This document shows, piece after piece, positions 6,593-15,528 of a stretch of DNA of 64,000 nucleotides. Position numbers and translations under genes: made by a program. The stretch comes from Sphingobacterium sp. B16(2022) (GTDB lineage: Bacteria; Bacteroidota; Bacteroidia; Sphingobacteriales; Sphingobacteriaceae): NCBI RefSeq assembly GCF_012030425.1, contig NZ_JAAUVN010000001.1:62001-126000 (forward strand), written 5' to 3'. A model generated the notes under the pieces. That model did not search any database. It was not told the DNA's origin and saw only the letters and a program-made list of their open reading frames with translations. Numbering within the stretch: position 1 is the stretch's first letter; every line of letters starts with the position of its first letter.

Positions 6593-7942
6593 ATGGCTAA
6601 GGAAATAAAATCTAAAAATTCGAAAAAGACAAATAAAAAGGCGTCTACTCCAGTTGCTAAAAAGAAGTTCGCAGCTGATGTAAGCAATGTAAAAACAATT
6701 GCAGAAAAATCGAAAACACCGCGCAAACTAAAGAAATCATCTAAGAAAGTGACTTCAAAAGAGGAATCTAAATTAGTAAAGGCATATAAAAAGCTGAATA
6801 AAAAAGTGAAAGAAACACTTTCGGAGATTCAGGAAAAATTGCCTTTTTTTCATGTAGATGAAACGATCAAACGAGTTACTTCTAATAAGAATGATGATGC
6901 AATTAAATCTGATAAGAATAAAAAGAAGAAATTAAAGGATAGTAAGTCTTTAAAAAAAGGTGAAGTCTCTAAAAGTAAGAAAAAGGATATTAAAGCCGTA
7001 GCAGAAAAAAATATCGAAGTAAAAAAAGACGATGATAAGCCAAAAGCTACTAAACCAGTAACCGCAAGTAAACCTGTAGCAACAGCATCAAAACCAGTCG
7101 CTAAACTTGATCCTCCAAAAGTAGCACCAAAGGTTACTGATGCCCCTAAGTCTACAACTGTAAGTAAACCTGTAGCAACAGCATCAAAGCCGGCAGCAAA
7201 ACCTGCTCCTGCGAAAGCAACACCAAAGGTAGCTGAAGCTCCGAAAGCCACAACTGCAAGTAAACCTGCAGCAACAGCATCGAAGCCGGTAGCAAAACCT
7301 GCTCCTGCGAAAGCAACACCAAATTTAGCGGAAGCTCCGAAAGCCACAACTGCAAGTAAACCGGCAGCAACAGCATTGAAGCCAGCAGCAAAACCTGCTC
7401 CTGCGAAAGCAACACCAAAGGTAGCTGAAGCTCCGAAAGCCACAACTGCAAGTAAACCTGTAGCAACAGCATCGAAGCCAGCAGCAAAACCAGCTCCTGC
7501 GAAAGCAACACCAAAGGTAGCGGAAGCTTCAAAAGTCACAACTGCAAGTAAGCCTACAGCAACAGCATCAAAACCAGCTCCTGCGAAAACTGCGCCAAAG
7601 GTAGGGGAAGCTCCAAAAGTCGCAACTGCAAGTAAGCCTGCTACAACAGCATCAAAACCAGCTCCTGTAAAAGTAGCTACAAAAGCAACTAATGTTTCGA
7701 AACCAGCAACAGCATCAAAGCCAGTAGCTAAACCTGCTACTACAAAGGCAGCGCCAAAGGCTACTGATAGCACAAAATCAGGGGAAGCAGCTAAACCTGC
7801 TGTATCACCTTCTGAAGCTAAAGGAAGTCCGGTGACACACCCAAGCCTTGCTCCCGATAATAATGCAAAAACGGTCAGTGCTGCAAAAGAAAATACCGAT
7901 AAAAATACGGCAGGTGACGAAAAAGCTGAGCCTACAAAATAG
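6593..7942 (+). CDS. histone H1-like Lys/Ala/Pro repeat protein
   Basis: A 449-residue low-complexity basic protein. Residues 1-150 are Lys-rich with a short non-repetitive core (KETLSEIQEKLPFFHVDETIKRV, about 76-98). Residues about 155-400 are an array of 32-residue repeats built on KPAAKPAPAKATPKVAEAPK and TTASKPVATAS, and the tail becomes more mixed and acidic (ENTDKNTAGDEKAEPTK). There is no signal peptide or membrane segment. The composition resembles eukaryotic H1 tails and bacterial H1-like proteins, suggesting nucleic-acid binding or a disordered spacer, but no folded DNA-binding domain is visible. An 18-nt dyad ATACAA-N6-TTGTAT lies at 6492-6509 upstream. Long open frames on the opposite strand are compositional artefacts. 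Confidence 0.78.
   Translation: MAKEIKSKNSKKTNKKASTPVAKKKFAADVSNVKTIAEKSKTPRKLKKSSKKVTSKEESKLVKAYKKLNKKVKETLSEIQEKLPFFHVDETIKRVTSNKNDDAIKSDKNKKKKLKDSKSLKKGEVSKSKKKDIKAVAEKNIEVKKDDDKPKATKPVTASKPVATASKPVAKLDPPKVAPKVTDAPKSTTVSKPVATASKPAAKPAPAKATPKVAEAPKATTASKPAATASKPVAKPAPAKATPNLAEAPKATTASKPAATALKPAAKPAPAKATPKVAEAPKATTASKPVATASKPAAKPAPAKATPKVAEASKVTTASKPTATASKPAPAKTAPKVGEAPKVATASKPATTASKPAPVKVATKATNVSKPATASKPVAKPATTKAAPKATDSTKSGEAAKPAVSPSEAKGSPVTHPSLAPDNNAKTVSAAKENTDKNTAGDEKAEPTK
7105..7740 (+). repeat. tandem 96-bp/84-bp coding repeats
   Basis: Near-identical units begin at 7105, 7201, 7297, 7393 and 7489 (exact 96-bp period), then 7573 and 7657 (84-bp period, four codons shorter). The middle units are almost identical at DNA level, which points to recent expansion by slippage or recombination and predicts length variation between strains. 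Confidence 0.88.
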
Positions 7943-7966
7943 GGACTATTTAAAAAAAAGAATAAT

Positions 7967-8006
7967 AAAAAAAGGATGCCTTACGATCATAGAGCATCCT
8001 TTTTTT
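7967..8006. terminator. bidirectional terminator
   Basis: AAAAAAAGGATGC (7967-7979) and GCATCCTTTTTTT (7994-8006) with a 14-nt loop sit between the convergent H1-like and M3 peptidase genes; A- and T-tracts on the two sides suit both directions. Confidence 0.82.
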
Positions 8007-8022
8007 ATGCATAGGCAAATAT

Positions 8023-10053
8023 TTACTTTAGTAAACCAGCACGTTTCAATAAAGCTTCTACCTTCGGTTCTTGGCCTCTAAATTGTTTGTACAAACTCAT
8101 TGGATGTTCAGTGCCACCTTTGGATAAAACGGTATTTTTAAACTTAGTTGCAATCTCTTTGTTAAAAATGCCATTTTGTTTAAAGTAATCAAACGCATCT
8201 GCATCTAAAACCTCAGCCCATTTGTAACTGTAGTAGCCTGAAGAATACCCGCCATTAAATATATGGGAAAAAGATGTGCTCATTGCATTTTCAGTAACAT
8301 CAGGATAGAGTTGCGTCGATGCAAATTGATTATTCTCAAAATTTTTGAGGTTATCGATCGCTGTAGGATCTTGACCATGCCAGCCCATATCTAATTTTCC
8401 AAAGCTGAGTTGGCGAAGTGTAGCCATACCTTCTAAAAAGGAAGCACTCTCACGAATTTTTGTAACAAGATCCATTGGGATCGGTTCTCCAGTTTCATAA
8501 TGCTTAGCAAATAGCGCCAATGCTTCTTGTTCATAACACCAGTTTTCCATGATCTGACTAGGCAGTTCGACAAAATCCCAAAACACCGCAGTTCCTGAAA
8601 GCGTAGGGTAAACGGTATCTGCTAGCATACCATGTAAAGCATGACCAAATTCATGAAATAAAGTTGTTACCTCATTAAATGTTAAAAGCGATGGTTTGGT
8701 TTCAGTAGCAGGAGTGAAATTACACACGATTGAAACATGTGGACGTTCATTTTTACCATCTTTTTTATATTGTGGTTTAAATGAAGTCATCCAGGCACCA
8801 TTGCGTTTACCTTTTCTTGGAAAAAAGTCAGCATAAAAAACTGCAATGAAATTCCCCAAATCATCTTTTACTTCAAATGTTTGTACATCTTTATGGTACT
8901 TGTCAATAGTTTGCACTTCATTGAAGTATAAACCAAATAATTTTCCTGCAATTTCAAATGCTCCTTGCAGTACGTTTTCTAATTTGAAAAAAGGTTTTAA
9001 TTGCTCATCATCAAGCTGAAACTTCTTTTGCTTCAATTTTTCAGCATAGTAAGCTCCGTCCCATTTTTCTAAAATAGCAATACCATCAGTTTCATTGGCA
9101 AAAGAGCTTAATTCCTGAAATTCATCTTTTGCCGCTGGTTTTGCTTTGGTCAATAAATCATCTAAGAATGCGTTTACCTTATCCGGATTCTGTGCCATAC
9201 GCTCTTCTAATACAAAGTGGGCGTGCGTTTGATAGCCTAGAAGTTGTGCGCGTTGAAATCGAAGTTTCGCAATTTTTAATACAATCTCTTCATTATTATT
9301 TTCATTATCCTGATATGCTTTTTTACCGGCGGCAATAGTGATTATTTTACGCAATTCACGATTTTCGGCATAGGTGACAAACGGGATATAGCTTGGATAG
9401 TCTAGGGTAAAGACCCAACCTGTTTTTTCTTGAGATCTCGCTAATCCGGCTGCAGCTTCTTTGACTCCGTCTGGCAAACCAGCAAGCTCAGCTTCATCTG
9501 TAATATGAAGTTCATAAGCATTGGTATCGGCTAATACGTGTTCCCCATACTTTAATTTAAGTAGCGAGAGTTCGGTATCAATAGCGCGAAGCTGCTCTTT
9601 TTTATCATCAGACAGAAGCGCCCCATTGCGAACAAAATCTTTATAGTTTTTCTCTAATAAAGTTGTTTGCTCTAATGTTAAATTCAACTGTTCTTTTTGA
9701 TCGTAAACCTGCTTTATTCTTTTGAACAGATCAAAATTAAGCGTGATATCATTGCCAAGTGCTGCAAGTTTTGGAGCAACATCTTGAGCGATCTGTTCTA
9801 ATTCGTCGTTGGTTTCCGCTGAATGTAGATTGAAAAAAATAGTTGATAAACGATCTAAAGACATTCCCGAAAATGCCAATGCAACAATCGTATTGTCGAA
9901 AGTAGCAGGTTCAACGGTATTTGCTATGGCATCAATTTCAGTTCTAGTGCTAGCAATAGCTTGATCAAATGCAGGTATATAGTCTTCGTTATTTATTTTA
10001 GAAAATGGTGCGGTATTATGAACCGTCTCAAAATGTTGTGTTAAGATACTCAT
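8023..10053 (-). CDS. dcp: M3 family metallopeptidase (peptidyl-dipeptidase Dcp / oligopeptidase A type)
   Basis: A 676-residue zinc peptidase, normal length for M3A enzymes. The zinc motif HEFGH is at 467-471 (TTLFHEFGHALHGML), and the third ligand is E496 in DFVELPSQIMENW, 25 residues after the second His exactly as in thimet oligopeptidase. Upstream residues 1-450 are mainly helical, as in the family. No signal peptide, so it probably acts in the cytoplasm trimming peptides released by ATP-dependent proteases. Dcp (dipeptide release) and PrlC-type (endo-cleavage) activities cannot be separated by eye, so the symbol is tentative. The gene may be read with the serine hydrolase 109 bp upstream. 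Confidence 0.92.
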   Translation of the reverse strand: MSILTQHFETVHNTAPFSKINNEDYIPAFDQAIASTRTEIDAIANTVEPATFDNTIVALAFSGMSLDRLSTIFFNLHSAETNDELEQIAQDVAPKLAALGNDITLNFDLFKRIKQVYDQKEQLNLTLEQTTLLEKNYKDFVRNGALLSDDKKEQLRAIDTELSLLKLKYGEHVLADTNAYELHITDEAELAGLPDGVKEAAAGLARSQEKTGWVFTLDYPSYIPFVTYAENRELRKIITIAAGKKAYQDNENNNEEIVLKIAKLRFQRAQLLGYQTHAHFVLEERMAQNPDKVNAFLDDLLTKAKPAAKDEFQELSSFANETDGIAILEKWDGAYYAEKLKQKKFQLDDEQLKPFFKLENVLQGAFEIAGKLFGLYFNEVQTIDKYHKDVQTFEVKDDLGNFIAVFYADFFPRKGKRNGAWMTSFKPQYKKDGKNERPHVSIVCNFTPATETKPSLLTFNEVTTLFHEFGHALHGMLADTVYPTLSGTAVFWDFVELPSQIMENWCYEQEALALFAKHYETGEPIPMDLVTKIRESASFLEGMATLRQLSFGKLDMGWHGQDPTAIDNLKNFENNQFASTQLYPDVTENAMSTSFSHIFNGGYSSGYYSYKWAEVLDADAFDYFKQNGIFNKEIATKFKNTVLSKGGTEHPMSLYKQFRGQEPKVEALLKRAGLLK

Positions 10054-10162
10054 AAAGTAAATTTAGTAGAATATTTTGAACCTATGTAGAAAAATCAAAA
10101 TTACGACAGCGAGATGATATTCAAAATTGAAAATTCGCTTTATTCATTCTTTAGCTTATAGT

Positions 10163-11056
10163 TTAAGGTGTATAGGGTTTTTTTGGTTCAAAATAATTCC
10201 ATAATAAATGTGAGATCTTTCTGGTGAGTTCCTCAGCTTCATTATTTTTAGTCCAGCTTTGATCTTTAATGTTGTTTGTCAATACACAAAATACATAATC
10301 ACCACTAGGGGCATTTACAAGTACAACTTCACCGCGGGCTTCATCAACAGAGCCTGTTTTGGATGCGGTCTTTACATATGCCGGTATTTGAGAAAGGGAT
10401 CGTTCGTTGTAAAAGATATTTCCTAAATAACGGTACATTTTATCTGATGCTTTTGTGCTGACAACTTTACCTTGGAAAATCAGCGCTACTAAGGTTGCCA
10501 TTTCTCTAGGTGTAGTCTGTCCCCAACCATATTTTTTCCAGATCTCATTGCGACCTTCGGTACGGGAATTAACTTTTGTATTGACTAAACCTAACTGGTC
10601 CATGAGTTGGTTTATGGTCGAACCTCCTCCTGCTAGTTGTTGATTCCAAATAGAGGTGACATTATCACTGTAAGAAATCATCAGACCTATCATAGTGGCA
10701 AGATCTGTTTCACTACTATCTTTAAAAAATTGCATCAGACCTGAACCACCATATTGCTGTGATGACCGGTAAGTGAATTTTTGATCCAGTGTCAGTTCTC
10801 CTTTTTCTATTTTATCAAATATACCTGCAAGTATAGGAACTTTTACGATACTAGCTGTGGGGAAAATGGAGTCAGCCTCAATAAGCACTTCTTTTTGAGT
10901 GTTGAGATTTTTTACATAAATACCAATATCTCCACGAAAGTCTTGTGTTAAGGCTCTTAATTGACGGTCTAATTTTTTGTCAATATGCTGAGCACTGGTG
11001 CTACAAGGAAATAGGATAGCAATGATGAGTAGTAGGAATAAATTTTTTGTTCTCAT
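10163..11056 (-). CDS. class A beta-lactamase-like serine hydrolase, exported
   Basis: A 297-residue protein with a signal peptide (residues 1-22, ending STSAQ). The active-site motifs of penicillin-recognising enzymes are present: SxxK as S69-I-V-K72, SDN at 130-132 and KTG at 233-235. The omega-loop region reads SRTEGRNEIWKKYGWGQTTPREM (about 164-186) and has no clean ExxLN motif with the general-base Glu166 of true class A enzymes, so efficient beta-lactam turnover is doubtful. It may be a divergent beta-lactamase or a peptidoglycan-related serine hydrolase of the beta-lactamase2 type. It is divergent from the DUF1543 gene. Confidence 0.8.
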   Translation of the reverse strand: MRTKNLFLLLIIAILFPCSTSAQHIDKKLDRQLRALTQDFRGDIGIYVKNLNTQKEVLIEADSIFPTASIVKVPILAGIFDKIEKGELTLDQKFTYRSSQQYGGSGLMQFFKDSSETDLATMIGLMISYSDNVTSIWNQQLAGGGSTINQLMDQLGLVNTKVNSRTEGRNEIWKKYGWGQTTPREMATLVALIFQGKVVSTKASDKMYRYLGNIFYNERSLSQIPAYVKTASKTGSVDEARGEVVLVNAPSGDYVFCVLTNNIKDQSWTKNNEAEELTRKISHLLWNYFEPKKPYTP

Positions 11057-11119
11057 TAGATTTTAATTGTACCTTATAAAAGTAATGATAATAAAAGTAT
11101 AATTAATCGAAGGAAGTAT

Positions 11120-11674
11120 ATGAATCTTTTTATGTTATTATTAGGATGTAAGCCATCTGGAAGACATGTTGAACAGCACGATATTTATTTTGGTATTGCG
11201 GAACGATTGGGAGAATTGGTTCCAGCTATAGTAGACTATTGGCCCGAAGCAAAAGGAGAGATTCATGTTGATGCTTGGCGGGAGGTGACAAAAGTCGGAT
11301 CTTACCAAATTTCGATCTCGACAGAGCCTATAGACAATGAAAAGCTGAAACTCTATTTTGTTAATATGGGTGGGTATAAACCCAATGATATGGAAGAGTA
11401 TCATTATAAAGAAATGGTTGTTGCTTATAACTTGGAGGAAGCAAAGGAAGTCGCAAAAGAAACGGTTTTCTTTAAACATCATATTTCTCCACATATTGAT
11501 GATAAATATGGTATCGATGTCGATGATGTATATGAAATTGAAGAGCTTTTACCGGCATTATTTAAAGGGAAATATTATGTTAAGATTCGTGAAGAGCAAC
11601 ATGATTTCTTAAAGGAAGATGATATTACTAATGGCTACTTTACGATGGAAATCTTACGAGATCAATTGGAATAA
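11120..11674 (+). CDS. DUF1543 domain-containing protein
   Basis: A 184-residue soluble protein starting MNLFMLLLGCKPSGRHVEQHDIYFGIAERLGEL, the characteristic opening of the DUF1543 family, followed by EAKGEIHVDAWREV. DUF1543 proteins are short cytosolic proteins of unknown biochemical role and sometimes contain two copies; here the second half (about 95-184) appears to be a diverged repeat of the same fold (YHYKEMVVAYNLEEAKE...). Gly9 and Cys10 after the hydrophobic start resemble a lipobox but there is no basic n-region, so export is unlikely. Confidence 0.75.
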   Translation: MNLFMLLLGCKPSGRHVEQHDIYFGIAERLGELVPAIVDYWPEAKGEIHVDAWREVTKVGSYQISISTEPIDNEKLKLYFVNMGGYKPNDMEEYHYKEMVVAYNLEEAKEVAKETVFFKHHISPHIDDKYGIDVDDVYEIEELLPALFKGKYYVKIREEQHDFLKEDDITNGYFTMEILRDQLE

Positions 11675-11749
11675 ATCAGACAAGTATTGTTATAAAACGT
11701 ACCTCTATTTTGATTTAGTTTACTTGTAATTTTATAACAAAAAAAGAAA

Positions 11750-13078
11750 GTGAATAATTTGAACCATTTATCCCGTAAACAATTCATACAAAATGCCGCG
11801 ATAGCTGTTGCTGGCGCATCTCTTCCGTTAAGCACATTGAGCGCTAAATCAATCAATCCAATGCATACAGAAATAAAAAGTAAAATGTTGAAATTTAAGA
11901 ATGTACGTTTGGAAACTGGTTTTATTTATGATGAGGCTGATGTAATTGGTACTAAGACGGATTTATTTTATATGGAAGTTGAAAATGGTAAAATATCAAA
12001 AATCGGTTCCAATCAAGCCAACGCAGATGCTATTGATGCAAAAGGATTATTAATGTTGCCTTCTTTCAGAGATATGCACATCCATTTGGATAAAACTTTC
12101 TATGGTGACAAGTGGCAGGCAATAAGACGTGGAGCTGGCAGCGTGAAGGGCATGATTGCTTTAGAACAAAAAATACTTCCCGATTTATTGAAGAATTCAA
12201 CTTTCAAAGCAGAGAAACTGATCGAATTATTACAGTCGAAAGGTACAGGATTTGCACGCAGTCATGTTAATATTGAACCTACTTCGAAGTTGCAGTCGCT
12301 AAAAAATCTACAAAAAGCGCTTGAGAACAAACATAAAAGTTTTAGTGCTGAGATCGTCGCTTTTCCGCAACATGGCGTATATTTTACAGATAGTGTTCCT
12401 TATTTAAAGGAAGCAGCACAAATGGATATTGATTTTATCGGTGGCGTAGATCCATATTCTATTGATGGACAAATTGAAAAAACAATAGATTTTACAGTTC
12501 AGCTGGCATTGGATAACCAAAAAGGAATAGATATTCATTTGCATGAGTCTGGAGAATCGGGATTGAAAACAGTGGAGTATCTGATTGATAAGGTTAATGA
12601 GAATCCTACATTGAAGGGTAAAACATTTTTAAGTCATTGTTTTGTATTAGGAAAGATTGATAAAGTAAAACAAGAGGAGATTGCTGAAAAATTAGGAGCT
12701 GCTCAAATCGGTATTGTTTCTACTATTCCTTTTGGAGGTTTAATTATGCCGATCCCTACTTTATATAAACATAACGTTACTGTAATGACCGGAAATGACA
12801 GTATTGTGGATCATTGGAATACTTTTGGAACGGGAAGTGTTCTGCAAAAAGCTAATCTTATGGCACAGTTGTATGGATATTCGTCAGAGTTTTTATTGTC
12901 AAGAAGTTTAAAGATAGCAACGGGAGGCACTTTACCTCTAAATGATAAGGGTGTAAAACAATGGCCAAATGTTGGAGATCAGGCCGATTTTGTGTTGATC
13001 AAGGCGAGTTGTTCTGCAGAAGCAGTATCACGGATCTCTGATGTGGAGACTTTGGTACATAAAGGCGAGTTGGTGTAG
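11750..13078 (+). CDS. cytosine-deaminase-like amidohydrolase with Tat-type leader
   Basis: A 442-residue metal-dependent amidohydrolase starting at GTG. The leader (residues 1-32, SRKQFIQNAAIAVAGASLPLS) looks like a Tat signal with SRK in place of the twin arginine, so export is likely but not certain. Metal and catalytic residues of the cytosine deaminase branch are visible: H110 and H112 (MHIHLDK), H263 and E266 (DIHLHES), H296 (LSHC) and D350 (TGND). The reaction is probably hydrolytic deamination or ring opening of a small heterocycle; substrate unknown. It lies upstream of an AraC regulator and of a cytosolic paralogue at 14091 with which it shares much of its sequence (for example RLETGF, AFPQHG, SCSAEAVSR). 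Confidence 0.85.
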   Translation: MNNLNHLSRKQFIQNAAIAVAGASLPLSTLSAKSINPMHTEIKSKMLKFKNVRLETGFIYDEADVIGTKTDLFYMEVENGKISKIGSNQANADAIDAKGLLMLPSFRDMHIHLDKTFYGDKWQAIRRGAGSVKGMIALEQKILPDLLKNSTFKAEKLIELLQSKGTGFARSHVNIEPTSKLQSLKNLQKALENKHKSFSAEIVAFPQHGVYFTDSVPYLKEAAQMDIDFIGGVDPYSIDGQIEKTIDFTVQLALDNQKGIDIHLHESGESGLKTVEYLIDKVNENPTLKGKTFLSHCFVLGKIDKVKQEEIAEKLGAAQIGIVSTIPFGGLIMPIPTLYKHNVTVMTGNDSIVDHWNTFGTGSVLQKANLMAQLYGYSSEFLLSRSLKIATGGTLPLNDKGVKQWPNVGDQADFVLIKASCSAEAVSRISDVETLVHKGELV

Positions 13079-13160
13079 ATATCTCTAGATTAAAAAAATG
13101 GTTGATTATAATCCATTCTCCTCTGTTTTTAGTAAATTGAATTACTAAATTTGAGGAGAA

Positions 13161-14012
13161 ATGGATAACCAGCACGATTATTTTCCAGTTTTAAATATTC
13201 AAGAATTTACTGAAGCACCCTCAGGATTTACAAATTTATTGTTTCATGAGATCAGAGGTGCTCGTCATATTGTTGAACCACATAAGCATGATTTTTTAAT
13301 TATTCTGCTATTTGAGAAGGGGAGTGGTACCCACAGCATTGACTTTAGAAATTATGTGATCGAATCTCAGCAGGTTCATTTTTTATTCCCAGGACAGGTT
13401 CATCAATGGCAATTTGATGAAGAAACAGTCTGTTATCAATTGATGATTAGCCGTGAATGGTTTGAAAGTTTTCTCCCCGATCTTCGATTTTCCTCTCTTT
13501 ATTACCAGCAACATCCTGTTTTTCAAATTTCTCGATCGCTTTATACAGCATTGTTTTATGAATTTCGAGCTATTGAACAGGAATTGCAAGAAACAAATAT
13601 TCTTTGGGAAATTATTCAGACACGTAGCAAATTGATCGGTTTGTTATTGCGCAAGTCTTTTGAGATTACATTCCATGATTTTGAGAAATATCATTCAAAT
13701 CCGATTATTTCAAAATTTGTACAGCTCATCGATCTTCATTTTAAATCAAATCGGTCGGTAGCTTTTTATGCAGAAAAATTACATATCTCCGCTAATTACC
13801 TCAATATAGTTAGTAAAAAAGTGATTAATACCGCCGCATCGACATTGATTCATGACCGTATTTTATTAGAAGCAAAACGTTTGCTTAAAATATCGGAAAT
13901 GAGTGTTAAGGATATTGTATATGATTTAGGGTTTTATGATCACGCCAGTTTTTCGAAATTTTTTAAAAGTCATACCGGAATGACACCATCTCAATTTAAA
14001 GAACAAGGATAA
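13161..14012 (+). CDS. AraC family transcriptional regulator
   Basis: A 283-residue protein with an N-terminal cupin-like sensory domain (HIVEPHKHDFLIILLFEKGSGTHSIDF, about 35-60, with the VHFLFPGQVHQW strand near 75) and a C-terminal double helix-turn-helix of the AraC/XylS type (about 185-283: VAFYAEKLHISANYLNIVSKKV and VKDIVYDLGFYDHASFSKFFKSHTGMTPSQFKEQ). It sits between two amidohydrolase paralogues on the same strand, so it most likely controls one or both. The start is preceded by AGGAG seven bases upstream, a good Shine-Dalgarno for this genome, and a TAAATTTG box at 13146-13153 lies just in front of it. Confidence 0.93.
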   Translation: MDNQHDYFPVLNIQEFTEAPSGFTNLLFHEIRGARHIVEPHKHDFLIILLFEKGSGTHSIDFRNYVIESQQVHFLFPGQVHQWQFDEETVCYQLMISREWFESFLPDLRFSSLYYQQHPVFQISRSLYTALFYEFRAIEQELQETNILWEIIQTRSKLIGLLLRKSFEITFHDFEKYHSNPIISKFVQLIDLHFKSNRSVAFYAEKLHISANYLNIVSKKVINTAASTLIHDRILLEAKRLLKISEMSVKDIVYDLGFYDHASFSKFFKSHTGMTPSQFKEQG

Positions 14013-14063
14013 TTTTGACAACAGTTGGCATAATCTGTACCTAATCGGTCAGTAGTTGATTTT

Positions 14064-14071
14064 TATATTTG
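14064..14071 (+). promoter_or_regulatory. -7 box TATATTTG upstream of the second amidohydrolase
   Basis: TATATTTG matches TAnnTTTG and ends 19 bp before the ATG at 14091. No good -33 element at 19-20 bp, so it could be an activator-dependent promoter, fitting an adjacent AraC regulator. Confidence 0.4.
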
Positions 14072-14090
14072 TTATATAATCATTGATCTT

Positions 14091-15329
14091 ATGTTGCCAT
14101 CTCATAAATTAATTTCCAAGGGGCATTACACACTAAAAAATGTTCGTTTAGAGACCGGATTCGAATATGAAAACCAAGAGGTAATCGGTACTCTTACTGA
14201 TCTCTTCTGTATTGAAATTGCAAACGGAAAGATAATAGCTATAAAAGCTAATAATGCAGCTGAAGAAGCTGTTGACATGAAAGGAAGGCTGATGTTGCCT
14301 GCTTTTAAAGACATGCATATTCATATCGATAAAACTTTATTTGGTTTACCATGGCAAGCGCTATCTCCAAAAAGAAAAACGGTTGCAGATATGATTGCTT
14401 ATGAGCAAGAGATCATTCCCAGATTGTTGACAACCTCCACAGCACGTGCCGAGCAACTCATTGCTTTATTGCAGGGATATGGTACAACTTATGCGAGAAC
14501 CCATTTTAATGTAGATCCGACCTCTGGGCTTCAATCTTTTGAAAATCTTTTGCTAGCGCTCGAACATCAAAAAGATTCCTTTCAAGCGGAGCTTGTTGCT
14601 TTTCCGCAACACGGGCTTTATTATACAGATTCTGCTCCTATTATGAAAGAAGTAGCGAAGTCTGATCGGGTTGATTTTATAGGAGGACTTGACCCACTCA
14701 GTATTGATGGAAGCATAGAGAAGCCTTTGGAATTTACTGTACAGTTGGCATTGGATAATAATAAAGGAATAGACATTCATCTTCATGAAGCAGGTCCTTC
14801 GGGAATGAAAACAATTCAATATCTTATCGATAAAGCAGTTGAAAACCCTCAGTTACAAGGGAAAACATTTATCAGCCATGCCTTTGCTTTAGCACAACTG
14901 AATGCACAGGAGGTAGAAGAGATTGCTGAGAAATTGGCTTTTGCAAAAGTGGGTATTGCTTCTTCTGTGCCATTTAAAGGACGTCCCATGCCTATTCCAG
15001 CATTAAAAAAGCATGGAGTAAATGTGCTGATCGGAAATGATAATGTACAGGATTATTGGAGCACATTTGGTACCGGTAATATGCTACAAAAAGCAAACCT
15101 TATAGCAGAGCTATACGGATATGCGACCGAATTGCAGCTTTCACGTACGCTAAGCTTTGCAACACAGCAACTCTTGCCTTTAGACGATGAAGGAAAACAA
15201 CAATGGCCAAAAGCGAATGATGATGCTAACCTGGTTTTTGTAGATGCGACCTGCTCAGCTGAAGCAGTCTCTAGAATGTCTTATGTATTTGCATTTATGC
15301 ACAACGGAAATCTTTTTTTGACAGATTAA
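14091..15329 (+). CDS. cytosine-deaminase-like amidohydrolase, cytosolic paralogue
   Basis: A 412-residue amidohydrolase without a leader peptide, homologous along its length to the protein encoded at 11750-13078. Key residues: H76 and H78 (MHIHIDK), H230 and E233 (DIHLHEAG), H263 (ISHAF) and D317 (IGND). As in E. coli cytosine deaminase the HxH, HxxE, H and D set should hold one divalent metal, so a hydrolytic deaminase or cyclic-amide hydrolase is expected. The only gross difference from the paralogue is the missing Tat-like leader, implying the pair acts on related substrates in two compartments. The AraC regulator gene lies directly upstream (78 bp). Confidence 0.85.
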   Translation: MLPSHKLISKGHYTLKNVRLETGFEYENQEVIGTLTDLFCIEIANGKIIAIKANNAAEEAVDMKGRLMLPAFKDMHIHIDKTLFGLPWQALSPKRKTVADMIAYEQEIIPRLLTTSTARAEQLIALLQGYGTTYARTHFNVDPTSGLQSFENLLLALEHQKDSFQAELVAFPQHGLYYTDSAPIMKEVAKSDRVDFIGGLDPLSIDGSIEKPLEFTVQLALDNNKGIDIHLHEAGPSGMKTIQYLIDKAVENPQLQGKTFISHAFALAQLNAQEVEEIAEKLAFAKVGIASSVPFKGRPMPIPALKKHGVNVLIGNDNVQDYWSTFGTGNMLQKANLIAELYGYATELQLSRTLSFATQQLLPLDDEGKQQWPKANDDANLVFVDATCSAEAVSRMSYVFAFMHNGNLFLTD

Positions 15330-15470
15330 GCTCGTTATGAGCTCATAGGGGCAGTGATTATAATCTTGACTTTTCGGCAGTATTGCTAATTTAAATAGAT
15401 AATTTAGTATGTAAAAGATGAAATTACAAAAAATTAACATACAATTGTTCATTCTAAAATATAATTGACG

Positions 15471-15478
15471 TATTTTTG
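15471..15478 (+). promoter_or_regulatory. -7 box TATTTTTG for the J-domain gene
   Basis: Exact TAnnTTTG match 50 bp before the ATG at 15529. A TTG at 15445-15447 is 23 bp upstream, slightly longer than the usual spacing. Confidence 0.5.
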
Positions 15479-15528
15479 CAAATCCTAAAATCAATATGGT
15501 TTGGTTGGAATAGGGAAAAATAAATATT

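Noticed and set aside
7105..7740. CRISPR array
   Set aside because: The repeats are contiguous 96/84-bp coding units in frame, without spacers of differing sequence.
6850..7773. Long minus-strand open frames (307 and 126 codons) opposite the H1-like gene
   Set aside because: Their Ala/Gly/Leu/Val composition mirrors the Lys/Ala/Pro repeat on the other strand; the repeat period keeps stops out of the antisense frames.
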